From Nitrosospira briensis (lineage in GTDB: Bacteria; Pseudomonadota; Gammaproteobacteria; Burkholderiales; Nitrosomonadaceae): DNA of 64,000 nt. The stretch covers positions 186,001 through 250,000 of the forward strand of contig NZ_FOVJ01000003.1 in the NCBI RefSeq assembly GCF_900115125.1, in the 5' to 3' direction. The position numbers were made by a program, and so were the translations under genes. Positions 45,354 through 57,228 of this stretch are shown in pieces. Position 1 is the stretch's first letter; every line of letters begins with the position of its first letter. Under the pieces are notes generated by a model that was not told the origin of the DNA, ran no database searches, and worked only from the letters and a program-made list of their open reading frames with translations.

Positions 45354-46439
45354 ATGTTGCTAGAGCTTGCCCAATGGCTTGCAAAGGATATTCGCCTATT
45401 CAATGTATTCAATTACATTACGTTGCGTACTGTTCTGGCGGCGCTTACCTCCCTTGGGATCTCATTCATAGTGGGTCCCGCCATGATACGCAAGCTCACC
45501 GCCTACAAAATCGGACAATCCGTGCGCGATGACGGACCACAAACGCATCTTGTCAAAGCGGGCACGCCAACGATGGGTGGCGCACTGATACTGGTATCCG
45601 TTGCTGTTTCCACGCTACTTTGGGCGGACTTGAGCAATCGCTACGTCTGGGTTGTGCTTGTTACCACCATGGGTTTCGGCATGATCGGCTGGGTGGATGA
45701 TTACCGGAAGGTGGTGTATCGCAATCCGAAGGGGCTCTCCGCCAGGGCAAAACTCTTCTGGCAGTCTGCGATCGCGATCCTGGTGGCGCTATATCTTTTT
45801 TTAACGGCCGAGTTGCCGGCCCAGACGATCATGATCGTTCCATTCTTCAAGCATGTCGCGATACCGCTGGGACTAGCCGGGTTTGTGGCGCTTACCTATT
45901 TTGTCATAGTGGGCACCAGCAACGCGGTGAATCTGACCGATGGCCTTGATGGCCTTGCCATCATGCCGACAGTGATGATCAGCAGTGCCCTGGCCATTTT
46001 CGCCTACGTGGCGGGACATGCGGTATTCGCAAAATACCTCGGGATTCCTCATATTCCCCATGCAGGTGAGCTCGCCGTTTTCTGTGGCGCGCTGGCGGGC
46101 GCCGGGCTCGCTTTTCTCTGGTTCAACGCCTACCCGGCGGAAGTATTCATGGGCGATGTCGGGGCGCTTGCCCTTGGGGCCGCGCTCGGGATCGTGACAG
46201 TGATTGTACGCCAGGAGATTGTACTGCTCATCATGGGCGGCGTGTTCGTGGTGGAAACCTTGTCCGTGATGTTGCAAGTGGCTTCGTTCAAGCTGGTTGG
46301 TAAACGAATTTTTCGGATGGCGCCGCTGCATCATCATTACGAACTGAAAGGCTGGAAGGAAAACCAGGTAGTGGTGCGGTTCTGGATTATTACCATGATG
46401 CTGGTGCTGTTTGGATTGTCGACCTTGAAGTTGAGATGA
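45354..46439 (+). CDS. mraY: Phospho-MurNAc-pentapeptide translocase MraY
   Basis: The ATG at 45354 starts the usual MLLELAQWL-type N-terminus, giving 361 residues, the normal length. A TTG at 45339 is open but less likely. Ten membrane helices are present. The cytoplasmic active-site segments [18 protein letters not shown] with the Asp pair, and [10 protein letters not shown] are intact. It transfers phospho-MurNAc-pentapeptide to undecaprenyl phosphate, forming lipid I. It ends four bases inside murD. Confidence 0.96.
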   Translation: MLLELAQWLAKDIRLFNVFNYITLRTVLAALTSLGISFIVGPAMIRKLTAYKIGQSVRDDGPQTHLVKAGTPTMGGALILVSVAVSTLLWADLSNRYVWVVLVTTMGFGMIGWVDDYRKVVYRNPKGLSARAKLFWQSAIAILVALYLFLTAELPAQTIMIVPFFKHVAIPLGLAGFVALTYFVIVGTSNAVNLTDGLDGLAIMPTVMISSALAIFAYVAGHAVFAKYLGIPHIPHAGELAVFCGALAGAGLAFLWFNAYPAEVFMGDVGALALGAALGIVTVIVRQEIVLLIMGGVFVVETLSVMLQVASFKLVGKRIFRMAPLHHHYELKGWKENQVVVRFWIITMMLVLFGLSTLKLR

Positions 46440-47914
46440 ACTCCAAAGCCATGATGAACTTGCAGGGCAAAACGGTATTAGTACTCGGAATAGGCGAAAC
46501 CGGGCTCTCGATGGCCAAGTGGCTCTCGCGCAGGGGAGCAAACGTGCGCGCTGCGGACAGCCGTACAGCCCCACCTTGCCTGGAGGACCTGAAACAGGCC
46601 CTGCCTCATGCCCGCATTGCCATTGGTCCATTTGCGGCCGACATTTTCGCCGATATCGACCTTATTGCTATCAGTCCCGGCGTAACACTGGCTGAGCGAT
46701 TCGTGCAGACGGCGTTGAAGGATGGTGTTCCCGTGGTGGGGGACATGGAACTCTTTGCGTGGGCAATCGCACAAGCGGGCATTCAAAGGCCCGCAATATT
46801 GGGCGTTACAGGTTCGAACGGCAAAACAACGGTCACGGCCATGGCGGGGGCAATGCTGAAAGAAGCCGGCTGGGATGTGGAGGTGGCGGGCAACATCGGC
46901 CCAGCCGTGCTGAATGCACTGGTGCGGCGTGAAGATTCGGGAAAATTGCCCCAGGCATGGGTATTGGAAGTTTCCAGTTTTCAGTTGGAGACTACACATA
47001 ATCTGAACCCGGACGGGGCGGCAGTGTTGAATTTGAGTGAAGATCATTTCGACCGCTACGACGGGATGCGGGATTATGCCGCAGCGAAAGCCCGGTTATT
47101 TCTCCGTGGGGTCAGCGCCAGCGGCGGCAATGATGGAGGAGGAGTGCAGATATTGAATCGTGATGATCATATCGTTCGCGGAATGGCGTTGACGGGCAGA
47201 AAACAGATGACTTTCGGTCTGGATTTGCCGATGGGTGATAGCGATTTCGGTCTGTTGCATGAAGGTAAGAATATCTGGCTGGTGCAAGGAAACACGCGTT
47301 TGATGAAAACCAGCGAACTGGTTGTCAGCGGCTTGCACAATGCGGCGAATGCTCTGGCTGCGCTGGCGCTGTGCCGTGCGATTGCTTTGCCGTTTGAACC
47401 ATTACTGCAGGCCTTGCGTAGATTCCAGGGCTTGCCGCACCGGATGGAGAAGATTGCAACCATTGGCGGTGTCACTTTTTATGACGACTCGAAAGGTACC
47501 AACGTGGGAGCAACGGTCGCGGCCCTGACCGGCATGCAGCCACGCGTGGTCTTAATAGCGGGCGGGGATGGCAAAGGACAGGATTTTGTGCCTCTGGCTG
47601 GGCCGGTGGCGGAACATGCGCGCGCTGTAGTGCTGATCGGACGGGATGCAGGAAGAATCGCGGCTGCGATCAGGCATTGCGGCGTGCCACTGCACCATGC
47701 CCCGACAATGGAAGAGGCGGTGCAAAAAAGTTTTGCGCTGGCACATGCTGGTGACGCGGTACTGATGTCACCAGCATGTGCAAGCCTGGATATGTTCAGG
47801 AATTATGCGCATCGTGCAGAAGTATTTGTAGCGGCGGTAAGGCAAATCCAGGGTGGCGGGATCATGTCGGCAAACGCAGACCTGATCAGCCTGCCTAAGA
47901 GGGTGATCCACTGA
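46436..47914 (+). CDS. murD: UDP-MurNAc-L-Ala:D-Glu ligase MurD
   Basis: A 492-residue Mur ligase. The N-terminus [20 protein letters not shown] is a Rossmann fold that binds [21 protein letters not shown] is the ATP loop, EVSSFQLE follows, and [16 protein letters not shown] near residue 348 closes the active site. It adds D-Glu to UDP-MurNAc-L-Ala. It shares one base with the following ftsW start (TGATG). Confidence 0.96.
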   Translation: MNSKAMMNLQGKTVLVLGIGETGLSMAKWLSRRGANVRAADSRTAPPCLEDLKQALPHARIAIGPFAADIFADIDLIAISPGVTLAERFVQTALKDGVPVVGDMELFAWAIAQAGIQRPAILGVTGSNGKTTVTAMAGAMLKEAGWDVEVAGNIGPAVLNALVRREDSGKLPQAWVLEVSSFQLETTHNLNPDGAAVLNLSEDHFDRYDGMRDYAAAKARLFLRGVSASGGNDGGGVQILNRDDHIVRGMALTGRKQMTFGLDLPMGDSDFGLLHEGKNIWLVQGNTRLMKTSELVVSGLHNAANALAALALCRAIALPFEPLLQALRRFQGLPHRMEKIATIGGVTFYDDSKGTNVGATVAALTGMQPRVVLIAGGDGKGQDFVPLAGPVAEHARAVVLIGRDAGRIAAAIRHCGVPLHHAPTMEEAVQKSFALAHAGDAVLMSPACASLDMFRNYAHRAEVFVAAVRQIQGGGIMSANADLISLPKRVIH

Positions 47915-49077
47915 TGACTTACCAGCACGATATCGGAGCCCAGCAAGCCCTGCCGCATTTTGACCAGTCTTTGATCTGGTCCGCGATACTGCTGCTGAGT
48001 CTGGGGTTGGTGATGGTTTACTCCGCTTCCATCTCTATTGCCGAGGCGGGACAGGGCACCAATGGTTACCCGGCCTTTTTTTTTGTTCGGCATGGAATTA
48101 ACCTGGGGCTGGGTTTGCTGGCGGGCTTGATCGCATTTCAGGTACCGATGCGGTTGTGGCAGAAGTATTCATTCCATCTGTTCTTTCTTGGCGTATTCCT
48201 GCTGGTGCTGGTGCTGATTCCCGGCATAGGCCACGAGGTCAACGGCAGCCAGCGCTGGATTCCATTGATTGTCGCAAATTTTCAACCATCGGAATTCATG
48301 AAGCTGTGCATGGTCCTTTACGCCGCCAACTATACAGTCCGCAAGACGGCTTATCTGGGAAGTTTTCGCAAAGGTTTCCTTCCCATGCTGATCGTCATGC
48401 TCATGGTAGGTGTGCTGTTGCTTCTTGAGCCCGACTTCGGCTCGTTCGTCGTCATCACCGTCATCACAATGGCGATCCTGTTTTTAGGAGGAGTGAACCT
48501 GAAGCTATTCGCGGGATTGATCGGTTTCCTGGCGATCAGCCTGCTGGCGTTGATCTGGGTCGAACCTTATCGCATGCAGCGTTTCCTGGGATTCATGGAT
48601 CCGTGGGATGATCCTTATGGAAAAGGATATCAGTTGAGCCACGCCCTGATTGCGTTCGGGCGTGGCGAGTGGCTGGGTGTGGGCCTAGGCGGTAGCGTGG
48701 AAAAGCTTTTTTACCTGCCTGAAGCGCATACGGATTTTCTGCTTGCGGTGATCGCGGAAGAGCTTGGTTTCGTTGGCGTCCTGACAGTTGTGTCACTGTT
48801 CGCATGCCTGGTGATACGAGCCTTTATCATCGGCCGGCAGGCAGCGATAAGGGAGCGGCATTTCGCCGCACTTGTTGCACAAGGGATAGGCGTATGGCTG
48901 GGCTTGCAGGCATTTATCAACATGGGTGTGAATATGGGGGTGCTGCCGACAAAGGGATTAACGTTGCCTCTGATGAGCTTTGGCGGCAGCAGCCTCGTCG
49001 CCAGCTGTATTACGCTAGCCGTGCTGCTGCGTATAGATTGGGAAAACCGGCAGCTGATGAAAGGTTATGCGTTATGA
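47914..49077 (+). CDS. ftsW: Septal peptidoglycan glycosyltransferase FtsW
   Basis: A 387-residue SEDS protein with ten membrane helices. Family hallmarks include [20 protein letters not shown] in the first periplasmic loop, [22 protein letters not shown] and [20 protein letters not shown]-like content ([16 protein letters not shown]), and [16 protein letters not shown]. The gene sits between murD and murG, which favours FtsW over RodA. It polymerises lipid II at the septum with FtsI. Confidence 0.95.
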   Translation: MTYQHDIGAQQALPHFDQSLIWSAILLLSLGLVMVYSASISIAEAGQGTNGYPAFFFVRHGINLGLGLLAGLIAFQVPMRLWQKYSFHLFFLGVFLLVLVLIPGIGHEVNGSQRWIPLIVANFQPSEFMKLCMVLYAANYTVRKTAYLGSFRKGFLPMLIVMLMVGVLLLLEPDFGSFVVITVITMAILFLGGVNLKLFAGLIGFLAISLLALIWVEPYRMQRFLGFMDPWDDPYGKGYQLSHALIAFGRGEWLGVGLGGSVEKLFYLPEAHTDFLLAVIAEELGFVGVLTVVSLFACLVIRAFIIGRQAAIRERHFAALVAQGIGVWLGLQAFINMGVNMGVLPTKGLTLPLMSFGGSSLVASCITLAVLLRIDWENRQLMKGYAL

Positions 49078-50185
49078 AATCTGCCGAAAATCGGATATCG
49101 GGATATCGAACTTGATTCGCACCATACTCATTATGGCGGGCGGAACCGGCGGGCACGTGTTTCCCGGACTTGCGGTCGCGGAATATATGAAGACTGCCGG
49201 GTGGCGGGTAGTGTGGTTGGGCACCGAAGGAGGAATGGAGACGGAACTCGTGCCCCGGCGAGGGCATGATCTGGAAGTCATTCGATTTTCCGGTTTGCGC
49301 GGGAAGAGTATTCGAGCATGGGCACTGTTGCCGCTGCGGCTTTTACTGGCGCTATGGCAAAGCGCCAAAGTGATAATGAAGGTGCGTCCTGACGTCGTGC
49401 TGGGCATGGGTGGTTATCCGGCATTTCCAGGCGGCACAATGGCTTCGTTGCTGAACAAGCCGTTGTTGATACACGAACAGAATTCAATTCCGGGTCTGGC
49501 CAACAGGATACTGGCGAAGCTTGCTGACAAGGTACTGCTGGGATTTCCCGATGCAATCAGGAGCAATAAGCAGGTACTGTTTTCCGGCAACCCTGTGCGC
49601 AGTGAAATCAGCCAATTGGCGCCGCCGGAAGAAAGGTATGCCAACCGGAGTGGAGCATTGAAGCTGCTCGTAATTGGCGGGAGCCTGGGAGCGCAAGCAC
49701 TGAATACCACTGTCCCGCAGGCGCTGAAACGGATACCGGAAAATTTACGTCCGCGCGTGACCCATCAGGCAGGGAAGAGGCATTTGGATGCGCTGCGTAA
49801 AAATTACGCCGAAGCGCAGGTGGAAGGCAATCTGCTCACCTTCATCGACGACATGGCAGGGCATTATGCCGATTGCGATCTCGTGATCTGCCGTGCGGGG
49901 GCGCTGACCATCGCCGAACTCAGCGCAGCCGGGGTAGCCTGCATTCTCGTGCCTTATCCGTATGCGGTCGACGATCATCAGACATGCAACGCGAGATTTC
50001 TCAGTGACAGGCATGCGGCGGTATTGCTGCCGCAAAATGAATTGACTCCGCAACGGCTGGCGGAACTACTGGTGGGCTTCAACCGGGAACAGCTGCTGGA
50101 AATGGCAATGAAGGCCCGCGAACGAGCGAAACCGGATGCGACCCGGCTGGTGGCGGAAGCATGCATGGAAATGATAAAAACATAA
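49067..50185 (+). CDS. murG: UDP-GlcNAc:lipid I N-acetylglucosaminyltransferase MurG
   Basis: A 372-residue GT28 enzyme. The [17 protein letters not shown] loop near residue 25 binds the lipid acceptor, [11 protein letters not shown] and [14 protein letters not shown] follow, and [19 protein letters not shown] with [14 protein letters not shown] forms the UDP-GlcNAc site. The ATG at 49067 overlaps ftsW by 11 bases and has an AAAGG nearby; a TTG at 49112 is an alternative. Confidence 0.95.
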   Translation: MRYEICRKSDIGISNLIRTILIMAGGTGGHVFPGLAVAEYMKTAGWRVVWLGTEGGMETELVPRRGHDLEVIRFSGLRGKSIRAWALLPLRLLLALWQSAKVIMKVRPDVVLGMGGYPAFPGGTMASLLNKPLLIHEQNSIPGLANRILAKLADKVLLGFPDAIRSNKQVLFSGNPVRSEISQLAPPEERYANRSGALKLLVIGGSLGAQALNTTVPQALKRIPENLRPRVTHQAGKRHLDALRKNYAEAQVEGNLLTFIDDMAGHYADCDLVICRAGALTIAELSAAGVACILVPYPYAVDDHQTCNARFLSDRHAAVLLPQNELTPQRLAELLVGFNREQLLEMAMKARERAKPDATRLVAEACMEMIKT

Positions 50186-50263
50186 AAAGGAATGCGGCGG
50201 GAATGAATAGCACTACGGTTCTTCAATTATGTTGTTGCGCTTCACGATTTACACGTTGCGAAT

Positions 50264-51745
50264 ATGAAACATAAGGTCAAACGCGTTCACTTTGTTGGCA
50301 TCGGGGGCTCGGGCATGAGCGGCATCGCCGAAGTACTGCTTAATCTGGGTTATCAGGTCAGCGGCTCTGATCTGACAGCTACCGCTATTACCCGGCGTTT
50401 GAAGAAACTGGGTGCGATCGTTCATGTTGGCCACGCGAGCAGTCACATCGCCTTTGCCGACGCGGTGGTTACTTCCACGGCGATCAGGCCTGACAACCCG
50501 GAGGTGGTCGCGGCCCGGGAGAGTAATGTTCCGGTTGTCCCGCGCGCCATCATGCTGGCGGAATTGCTGAGACTACGCCAAGGAATCGCCATTGCCGGCA
50601 CCCATGGCAAGACCACTACCACCAGCTTGATCGCCAGCATTTTAGCCGAAGCCGATATGGATCCGACATTCGTTATCGGTGGCAGGCTGGAGGCCGCAGG
50701 TTCTCACGCGAAGCTGGGCCGTGGTGAATTCATCGTCGTCGAGGCCGACGAATCCGACGCCTCGTTTCTCTATTTGCAGCCCGTGCTGGCAGTGGTAACC
50801 AATATAGATGTGGATCATATGGAAACCTACGGCCACGATTTCAGCAAGCTCAAGCAGGCATTCGTCGATTTTGTGCAGCACCTGCCTTTTTACGGTATGG
50901 CGGTGCTGTGCGTGGATGACGCGAGCGTGCGTGAAATCATGCCCGCCATCACCAAGCCCATCACGACCTATGGCTTATCCGACACCGCCCAGGTTCGAGC
51001 CGCCGATATCCGCCACAGCGAAGGAAAAATGCATTTTACGGCTTTGATAGGAGTCAACGGCAGGACGCGCAAGCTCAAAATTACGCTAAATCTGCCCGGT
51101 TTGCACAACGTGCAAAATGCGCTGGCCGCCATTGCCGTATGCAACGAGGTAGGGCTACCGGACGCAGCCATAGTTCGGGCCTTGGCAGGCTTCAGGGGCG
51201 TGGATCGGCGTTTTCAACGCTACGGTGAAATTGATCTGGCGGCCGATGGAAGCGGCATCAGGGACGGAAAGTTCACGCTGATCGACGACTACGGTCATCA
51301 TCCGGTGGAGATGGCGGCCACCATTGCAGCCGCGCGGGGCGCGTTTCCCGACCGCCGTCTTGTACTGGCGTTTCAGCCACATCGCTATACCCGCACACGC
51401 GACTTGTTCGAGGATTTCGTCAAAGTTTTATCAACTGTCGATGTGCTGTTATTGAACGAGGTTTATCCGGCAGGCGAAGCGCCTCTGGTTGCCGCGGATA
51501 GCAAGGCGCTGGCGCGCGCGCTGAGAGTGCTGGGTAAAGTAGAGCCGATCTTTGTGGAGACAGTGGACGAGTTGCCCGCCGCCATCCAGGGCGTGGCACA
51601 GGACAACGACGTGGTGCTGGTGATGGGTGCGGGATCGGTGGGAAGCGTGGCGCCTAATCTTTTAAAGGGAACTCAGGTTGAGCAGGCTGGGCCGGTAATC
51701 GAAGGAAGTCGAAAGCATTCGGACTCGCGGCAGAAGATCAGCTAA
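50264..51745 (+). CDS. murC: UDP-MurNAc:L-alanine ligase MurC
   Basis: A 493-residue Mur ligase. [20 protein letters not shown] is the UDP-binding Rossmann start, [17 protein letters not shown] is the ATP loop, [10 protein letters not shown] follows, and [18 protein letters not shown] is the family-specific segment. It adds the first L-Ala to UDP-MurNAc. It is followed by murB after 12 bases. It carries a 20-residue polar tail. Confidence 0.95.
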   Translation: MKHKVKRVHFVGIGGSGMSGIAEVLLNLGYQVSGSDLTATAITRRLKKLGAIVHVGHASSHIAFADAVVTSTAIRPDNPEVVAARESNVPVVPRAIMLAELLRLRQGIAIAGTHGKTTTTSLIASILAEADMDPTFVIGGRLEAAGSHAKLGRGEFIVVEADESDASFLYLQPVLAVVTNIDVDHMETYGHDFSKLKQAFVDFVQHLPFYGMAVLCVDDASVREIMPAITKPITTYGLSDTAQVRAADIRHSEGKMHFTALIGVNGRTRKLKITLNLPGLHNVQNALAAIAVCNEVGLPDAAIVRALAGFRGVDRRFQRYGEIDLAADGSGIRDGKFTLIDDYGHHPVEMAATIAAARGAFPDRRLVLAFQPHRYTRTRDLFEDFVKVLSTVDVLLLNEVYPAGEAPLVAADSKALARALRVLGKVEPIFVETVDELPAAIQGVAQDNDVVLVMGAGSVGSVAPNLLKGTQVEQAGPVIEGSRKHSDSRQKIS

Positions 51746-51757
51746 CAGGATGCACGG

Positions 51758-52750
51758 ATGGATATGTCGGAAATTACGTTGACCCATGACTTGCACACCC
51801 TGCGCGGTGAAATGCGTGTGAATCAGCCGATGAAAAAATACACGTCCTGGCGCGCCGGGGGAGAGGCCGAGCGTCTCTATCTACCTGCTGATCTGACCGA
51901 TCTTGTCGAGTTTATGCAAGTTTCGCCGCCGGATGAGCCGGTATATGTAGTGGGACTTGGCAGTAATCTGCTTGTACGGGACGGAGGATTGCGAGGCACG
52001 GTGGTGATCCTGCATGCGCGGCTTAACGATCTCCGGTTGGAGCAACTGAAGGAGGGGGTCGTATTGATATATGCGGGAGCCGGAGTGGCGTGCGCGAAGG
52101 TTGCGCGATTCGCCGCCATGCACGGCATGGCCGGGGCGGAGTTTCTGGCGGGCATTCCCGGCACGGTGGGGGGAGCACTGGCGATGAATGCGGGTTGTTA
52201 CGGGGTAGAAACCTGGGAAATCGTCGAACGGGTACAAACGCTCGACCGTACGGGGCATCTGCGTGAACGCATAGTGGAAGATTACGAGATCGGCTACCGG
52301 CATGTGGCGTTGAAGGCCGAGGCGTTTACCCCGGTCAAGGAGCAGAAAACCGGATTTGTCATCAACGAGGAATGGTTTGCAGGCGGGTACTTCAAACTGA
52401 TGAGCGGCGAAGAGGCGGCGTCGCGCCGGAAGATCAAGGATCTGCTCGACCGGCGTATCAGTAGCCAGCCATTGAATCTGCCCAATGCGGGATCGGTGTT
52501 TCGCAACCCACCCGGCGACTCGGCCGCGCGGCTCATCGAATCATGCGGATTGAAGGGTATGCGTATTGGTGGCGCGATGGTCTCGCCCAAGCATGCAAAC
52601 TTTATCGTGAATACCGGTGGCGCCGCCGCAGCGGATATTGAAGCAGTCATCACGACCGTACGTAAAACAGTGAAAGAACAAACTGGGATTGAATTGCAAC
52701 CGGAAATCCGGGTTATCGGCAACCCCCGGATCCATCGAGATTCGCCCTGA
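51758..52750 (+). CDS. murB: UDP-N-acetylenolpyruvoylglucosamine reductase MurB
   Basis: A 330-residue FAD enzyme. [20 protein letters not shown] opens the FAD domain, [20 protein letters not shown] binds the flavin, [21 protein letters not shown] is the hallmark, and [19 protein letters not shown] carries the catalytic Ser and Glu region. It uses NADPH to make UDP-MurNAc. The next gene, ddl, follows closely. Confidence 0.94.
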   Translation: MDMSEITLTHDLHTLRGEMRVNQPMKKYTSWRAGGEAERLYLPADLTDLVEFMQVSPPDEPVYVVGLGSNLLVRDGGLRGTVVILHARLNDLRLEQLKEGVVLIYAGAGVACAKVARFAAMHGMAGAEFLAGIPGTVGGALAMNAGCYGVETWEIVERVQTLDRTGHLRERIVEDYEIGYRHVALKAEAFTPVKEQKTGFVINEEWFAGGYFKLMSGEEAASRRKIKDLLDRRISSQPLNLPNAGSVFRNPPGDSAARLIESCGLKGMRIGGAMVSPKHANFIVNTGGAAAADIEAVITTVRKTVKEQTGIELQPEIRVIGNPRIHRDSP

Positions 52751-52778
52751 ATTATATGGTCAAGGAATAGGGCAGGAC

Positions 52779-53708
52779 ATGATCAATATGGCAAGAACTC
52801 ACGATTTTGGCAAAGTCGCCGTTCTCCTGGGCGGCCGCTCGGCTGAGCGCGAGATTTCACTCAAAAGCGGTGAGGCCGTGCTTGATGCACTACGGCGGCA
52901 GGGTGTCGATGCCCATCCATTCGATCCGTCTGAACAACCAATGGAAGCCCTTCTGCGGCAGGGATTCAGCTGCGCTCATATTGCGCTGCATGGACGTTAC
53001 GGCGAAGACGGTACGGTGCAAGGTGCGCTGGAACTGATGGGTCTGCCTTATACCGGTAGCGGCGTATTGTCGAGCGCCCTGGCAATGGATAAATGGCGCA
53101 CCAAATTACTCTGGCAGGCGACAGGGATCAATACACCCCGTTCCATCTTGCTTGAAGAACAAAGTGACCTGGATGCGGTAATCGACGAGCTCGGCCTGCC
53201 GCTGATCGTCAAGCCGTCCCGTGAAGGATCGACCATCGGCTTGACAAAGATAACGGATGCAAGGGAATTGCCGGCGGCATGGAGATTGGCTGCCAGTCAC
53301 GATTCCATGGTACTGGCGGAGCAATATATCGAGGGCATGGAAGTCACTGTCGCCATTCTCGGCGAGATGACGCTGCCCCTGGTCCGGATTCAGACCGAAA
53401 GCGGTTTGTATGATTATGAAGCCAAATATGTGTCGCAGCAAACACGCTATTTTTGCCCAAGTGGTTTGTCCGCTCCCGAGGAGCGCGCGATCCAGGCGCA
53501 GGCGCTGCAGGCGCACAAGGTTTTAGGTTGCGAGGGATGGGGAAGAGTGGACGCGATACTGGATAAATCCAGCAAGCCCTATTTTCTTGAAACCAACACG
53601 TCGCCCGGCATGACCGGCCACAGCCTGGTGCCAATGGCGGCTTGCGCGGCGGGAATAACATTTGACGAGCTGGTGGTGCGGATCCTGGAGCTGGCGCATG
53701 TGGGATAA
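52779..53708 (+). CDS. ddl: D-alanine--D-alanine ligase
   Basis: The start is the ATG at 52779, after an AGGGCAGG-like site; an open frame from 52689 overlaps murB and lacks homology-like sequence. The 309-residue ATP-grasp enzyme has [19 protein letters not shown] at its N-terminus, [31 protein letters not shown] and [15 protein letters not shown] with the Mg2+ and ATP ligands. It joins two D-Ala for MurF. It overlaps ftsQ by 11 bases. Confidence 0.94.
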   Translation: MINMARTHDFGKVAVLLGGRSAEREISLKSGEAVLDALRRQGVDAHPFDPSEQPMEALLRQGFSCAHIALHGRYGEDGTVQGALELMGLPYTGSGVLSSALAMDKWRTKLLWQATGINTPRSILLEEQSDLDAVIDELGLPLIVKPSREGSTIGLTKITDARELPAAWRLAASHDSMVLAEQYIEGMEVTVAILGEMTLPLVRIQTESGLYDYEAKYVSQQTRYFCPSGLSAPEERAIQAQALQAHKVLGCEGWGRVDAILDKSSKPYFLETNTSPGMTGHSLVPMAACAAGITFDELVVRILELAHVG

Positions 53709-54399
53709 CCATCAGTCGCTGGACTTGGTGGCGAACTGGCTATTTGCGCTGGCGGCTGTGATGGCGATCTACCTCATCAGCTATTGGGTAATTCATCTGC
53801 CCGCGTTTCCGCTACAGGAAATGAATATTCGCGGTAGCAATAGTGATGGCCGCTTGGGGCACGTGACGCGGGAACAAATCGACGGCGTGGTGCGCAGCGA
53901 AGAAATGGGGAATTTTCTTACAGTTGATCTGGAAGCGACCCGTAAAGCTTTTGACAAGCTCCCGTGGGTGAGCGCGGTAAGTGTTCGTCGTATCTGGCCA
54001 CGAGGTCTGGAAGTAACGCTGGAGGAGCATGTGGCGCTGGCGCGCTGGGGCAGCGATGCATTGGTAAGTACGCACGGCGAAATATTCAATGCTGCGTCGG
54101 ATGAGAGATTGCCTGTATTTGAGGGTCCGCCGGAAAGCTCGGGTGAAATGGTCAGGCAGTATGACGTGTTTAACAAACTACTGGCGCCGCTGGAACTGAG
54201 CATTGGGCACATGAGCCTTTCTCCCCGCCGCGCGTGGAGGGTCCATTTAAATAGCGGACTCGTACTGGAGCTTGGCCGCGAGCAGGTGGAAGCGCGGCTG
54301 GCGCGGTTCGTGCTGCTGCACGACCGGAGCGTGGCGCAATTGAACCAGAGATTGAGTTATGTGGATTTGCGTTATCCCGGCGGTTTTGCTGCGCGGTGA
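53698..54399 (+). CDS. ftsQ: Cell division protein FtsQ
   Basis: The ATG at 53698 gives 233 residues. After a short cytoplasmic start there is one membrane helix (about 14-34), then a POTRA domain ([20 protein letters not shown] and onward to about 105) and the FtsQ beta-domain with [20 protein letters not shown]. It links FtsL/FtsB to the cytoplasmic divisome. The place between ddl and ftsA is standard. Confidence 0.92.
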   Translation: MWDNHQSLDLVANWLFALAAVMAIYLISYWVIHLPAFPLQEMNIRGSNSDGRLGHVTREQIDGVVRSEEMGNFLTVDLEATRKAFDKLPWVSAVSVRRIWPRGLEVTLEEHVALARWGSDALVSTHGEIFNAASDERLPVFEGPPESSGEMVRQYDVFNKLLAPLELSIGHMSLSPRRAWRVHLNSGLVLELGREQVEARLARFVLLHDRSVAQLNQRLSYVDLRYPGGFAAR

Positions 54400-54467
54400 G
54401 CAACGATGCGGTAAGAAAGAACAGGGTGTGTTCTGAAAAGATCGCGAGATCAAGGGCCGGTAGGTAG

Positions 54468-55706
54468 ATGAATAGAAGTAATGAAACAAAGAATCTGATC
54501 GTCGGCCTCGATATCGGGACGTCGAAGATCATTGCCATCGTCGCCGAGGTGAAGCCCGAAGGGGGGTATGACGTGATCGGCATGGGTAGCAACCCTTCGC
54601 GCGGCCTGAAGAAAGGCGTGGTCGTCAACATCGAGACAACAGTAAACGCAATCCAGCGTGCGCTGGAAGAAGCCGAATTGATGGCCGACTGCAAAATTCG
54701 TGAAGTTTATACCGGCATCGCGGGTAGCCATATCAAGAGTTTCAATTCGCACGGAATGGTTGCCATCAAGGACAAGGAGGTGTCCCGGCTGGATGTGGAG
54801 CGCGTGATGGAAACCGCCAAGGCGGTGAACATCCTGAACGACCAGCAGGTCCTGCATGTCCTCAATCAGGAATTCATCATTGATGGCCAGGAGGACGTGC
54901 GCGAGCCCATCGGCATGAGCGGGATACGGCTGGAAGTAAAGGTTCATATCGTCACCGGCGCGGTATCGGCAGCGCAAAATATCATGAAGTGCGTGCGCCG
55001 ATGCGGGCTGGAGGTGCGTGATCTGGTGTTGCAGCCACTGGCCTCGGCAATGGCGGTGCTGTCCGAGGATGAAAAAGACCTGGGCGTGTGCCTGGTGGAT
55101 ATCGGTGGTGGCACGACCGATATTGCGGTATTTACTCATGGCGCCATTCGCCACACTGCGGTGATCCCGATTGCCGGGGACCAGATCACCAATGATATCG
55201 CCATGGCGCTTCGTACCCCTACCAAGGATGCCGAGGACATCAAATGCCGGTACGGCTGCGCGTTGCGGGACATGGCTGACCCGCACGAAATGGTGGAAGT
55301 GGCAGGTGTGGGTGATCGCGGTACACGCCAGCTTTCGCGACAGACACTGGCTGAGGTGATCGAGCCGCGGGCGGAAGAGCTTTATTCGCTGGTTCAGGCT
55401 GAACTGCGCCGTAGCGGTTTTGAAGAGTTGCTGTCGTCGGGAATCGTCATTACCGGCGGCAGCAGCTCGCTGCAAGGCATGGTGGAACTGGGCGAAGAGA
55501 TATTCCACATGCCGGTGAGATTGGGCCTGCCCAATTACCGCGGCAGCCTGGAAGAAGTGGTGCTTACGCCACGATGTTCTACCGGTATTGGTTTGATTCT
55601 GGCCGGCATGGAGCAGCTTCAAAGACAGCAGCATACCAGGCTGCAGGGCAATTCGTTCAAGCGGATTCTGGAAAGGATGAAGAGCTGGTTTCAGGTAAAT
55701 TTTTGA
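54468..55706 (+). CDS. ftsA: Cell division protein FtsA
   Basis: A 412-residue actin-like protein. GLDIGTSKIIAIVAEV is phosphate loop 1, LVDIGGGTTDIAVF phosphate loop 2, and ITGGSSSLQGMVELGEEIF the adenosine segment. The 1C subdomain lies between residues about 80 and 160. The C-terminus RILERMKSWFQVNF is the amphipathic helix that binds the membrane. It tethers FtsZ to the membrane and recruits later divisome proteins. Confidence 0.96.
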   Translation: MNRSNETKNLIVGLDIGTSKIIAIVAEVKPEGGYDVIGMGSNPSRGLKKGVVVNIETTVNAIQRALEEAELMADCKIREVYTGIAGSHIKSFNSHGMVAIKDKEVSRLDVERVMETAKAVNILNDQQVLHVLNQEFIIDGQEDVREPIGMSGIRLEVKVHIVTGAVSAAQNIMKCVRRCGLEVRDLVLQPLASAMAVLSEDEKDLGVCLVDIGGGTTDIAVFTHGAIRHTAVIPIAGDQITNDIAMALRTPTKDAEDIKCRYGCALRDMADPHEMVEVAGVGDRGTRQLSRQTLAEVIEPRAEELYSLVQAELRRSGFEELLSSGIVITGGSSSLQGMVELGEEIFHMPVRLGLPNYRGSLEEVVLTPRCSTGIGLILAGMEQLQRQQHTRLQGNSFKRILERMKSWFQVNF

Positions 55707-55710
55707 GCAC

Positions 55711-55742
55711 CTGCTTTCCCGGCGCCTCTAAAGGGAAAGCAG
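55711..55742. other. Perfect 10-base-pair hairpin between ftsA and ftsZ
   Basis: CTGCTTTCCC (55711-55720) and GGGAAAGCAG (55733-55742) form a perfect 10-pair stem with a 12-base loop. No T-run follows, so it is not a standard rho-independent terminator. It may be an RNA-processing or attenuation site that sets the FtsA:FtsZ ratio. Confidence 0.6.
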
Positions 55743-55804
55743 TTCCAGAAGCGAAAAGTCGTAAATAAACAAGTTGTTGTTTCAACCCACAAAGGAGAAG
55801 CGCT

Positions 55805-56971
55805 ATGTTCGAAATCATGGAAACACAAACACAGGACGCCGTTATCAAGGTCATCGGCGTCGGCGGGTGCGGTGGTAACGCCGTGGATCACATGATCCTG
55901 AACGGGGTGCAAGGCGTTGAATTCATTTGCGCCAACACGGACTCACAGGCGTTGAAGCGGAATCAGGCCAGCACGCTGCTGCAAATGGGATCTGCCATCA
56001 CAAAGGGATTGGGCGCCGGCGCGGACCCTGACATTGGACGCAACGCGGCGCTCGAAGACCGTGACCGGATCGCCGAATTGATTGACGGTGCCGACATGTT
56101 GTTCATTACCGCCGGAATGGGCGGCGGCACAGGAACCGGGGCCGCGCCGGTGGTGGCGCAGGTGGCAAAGGAAATGGGCATTCTTACCGTGGCAGTCGTT
56201 ACCAAGCCCTTTTCTTTTGAAGGGCGACGCCTCAAGGCGGCTCAGGCGGGAATGGAGGCGCTATCGCAATACGTCGATTCGTTGATCGTGATTCCAAACG
56301 ACAAATTGATGCTGGTCCTCGGCGAAGATGTCAGCATGCTTGACGCATTCAAGGCCGCCAATAACGTTCTCTACGGCGCGGTGGCAGGAATCGCGGAAGT
56401 TATTAATTGCCCGGGCCTTGTCAACGTTGATTTTGCCGACGTAAAAACCGTGATGTCGGAAATGGGCATGGCAATGATGGGCTCAGCGTTTGCTTCCGGT
56501 GCAAATCGTGCGCGCGCGGCGGCGGAACAGGCAGTTGCGAGTCCATTGCTGGAAGACGTCAACCTTGCCGGCGCGCGGGGAGTGCTGGTAAATATTACCG
56601 CCAGTTCAGCGATGAAGATGCGTGAAGTACATGAAGTGATGAGCACCATCAAGGATTTTACCGCCGAAGATGCTACCGTGATAGTGGGAACGGTGCTCGA
56701 TGAGAGCATGGAGGAAAACCTGCGGGTGACGATGGTGGCAACGGGACTTGGCGGTGTAGTCAACCGCACGCAACCCAAGCCGATGAGCGTCATCCAGATG
56801 CGCAACGGGACGGACAATACCGTGTTCGCCGATGGTATCAACTGGAAGGATCTGGATGCGCCTGCCGCAATGCGCACAAACAGACGGCGAGATGCAACCA
56901 TTGAAGCGATGAAAAAATCCGGCGTGGATGTGCTCGATATCCCGGCGTTTCTGAGGAAACAGGCGGATTGA
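55805..56971 (+). CDS. ftsZ: Cell division GTPase FtsZ
   Basis: A 388-residue tubulin-like GTPase with an AAAGGAGAAG ribosome site. [16 protein letters not shown] is the N-terminal loop, [17 protein letters not shown] is the GTP-binding signature near residue 104, and [19 protein letters not shown] forms the synergy loop. The C-terminal tail, [13 protein letters not shown], is the conserved peptide that contacts FtsA. It polymerises into the Z-ring. Confidence 0.97.
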   Translation: MFEIMETQTQDAVIKVIGVGGCGGNAVDHMILNGVQGVEFICANTDSQALKRNQASTLLQMGSAITKGLGAGADPDIGRNAALEDRDRIAELIDGADMLFITAGMGGGTGTGAAPVVAQVAKEMGILTVAVVTKPFSFEGRRLKAAQAGMEALSQYVDSLIVIPNDKLMLVLGEDVSMLDAFKAANNVLYGAVAGIAEVINCPGLVNVDFADVKTVMSEMGMAMMGSAFASGANRARAAAEQAVASPLLEDVNLAGARGVLVNITASSAMKMREVHEVMSTIKDFTAEDATVIVGTVLDESMEENLRVTMVATGLGGVVNRTQPKPMSVIQMRNGTDNTVFADGINWKDLDAPAAMRTNRRRDATIEAMKKSGVDVLDIPAFLRKQAD

Positions 56972-57228
56972 GTATTTTCTATTAATCAAACCGCCATCCC
57001 GGGGTAAGAATTTCGGGAAGCAGCAGCTCCTTGATGCACGGGGGTCGCTTTAGCGGAGTCCACCTGATAGTTATCAGGAAAGGGATGTACTGAATATTGT
57101 CGCGCCCGGCAGACGCACAGCCATTGTTCATTCCCCGGAAACGGAAGTTGCAGCGCCTGCCGTTCGGCAGTGTCGCGCTTGCATTTCTGCGTTCCATTGC
57201 TATTGCAAGTGCTGCCCTATATCCCCGT

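Noticed and set aside
52689-52778. Longer start of Ddl
   Set aside because: It overlaps murB and lacks Ddl-like sequence before residue 31.
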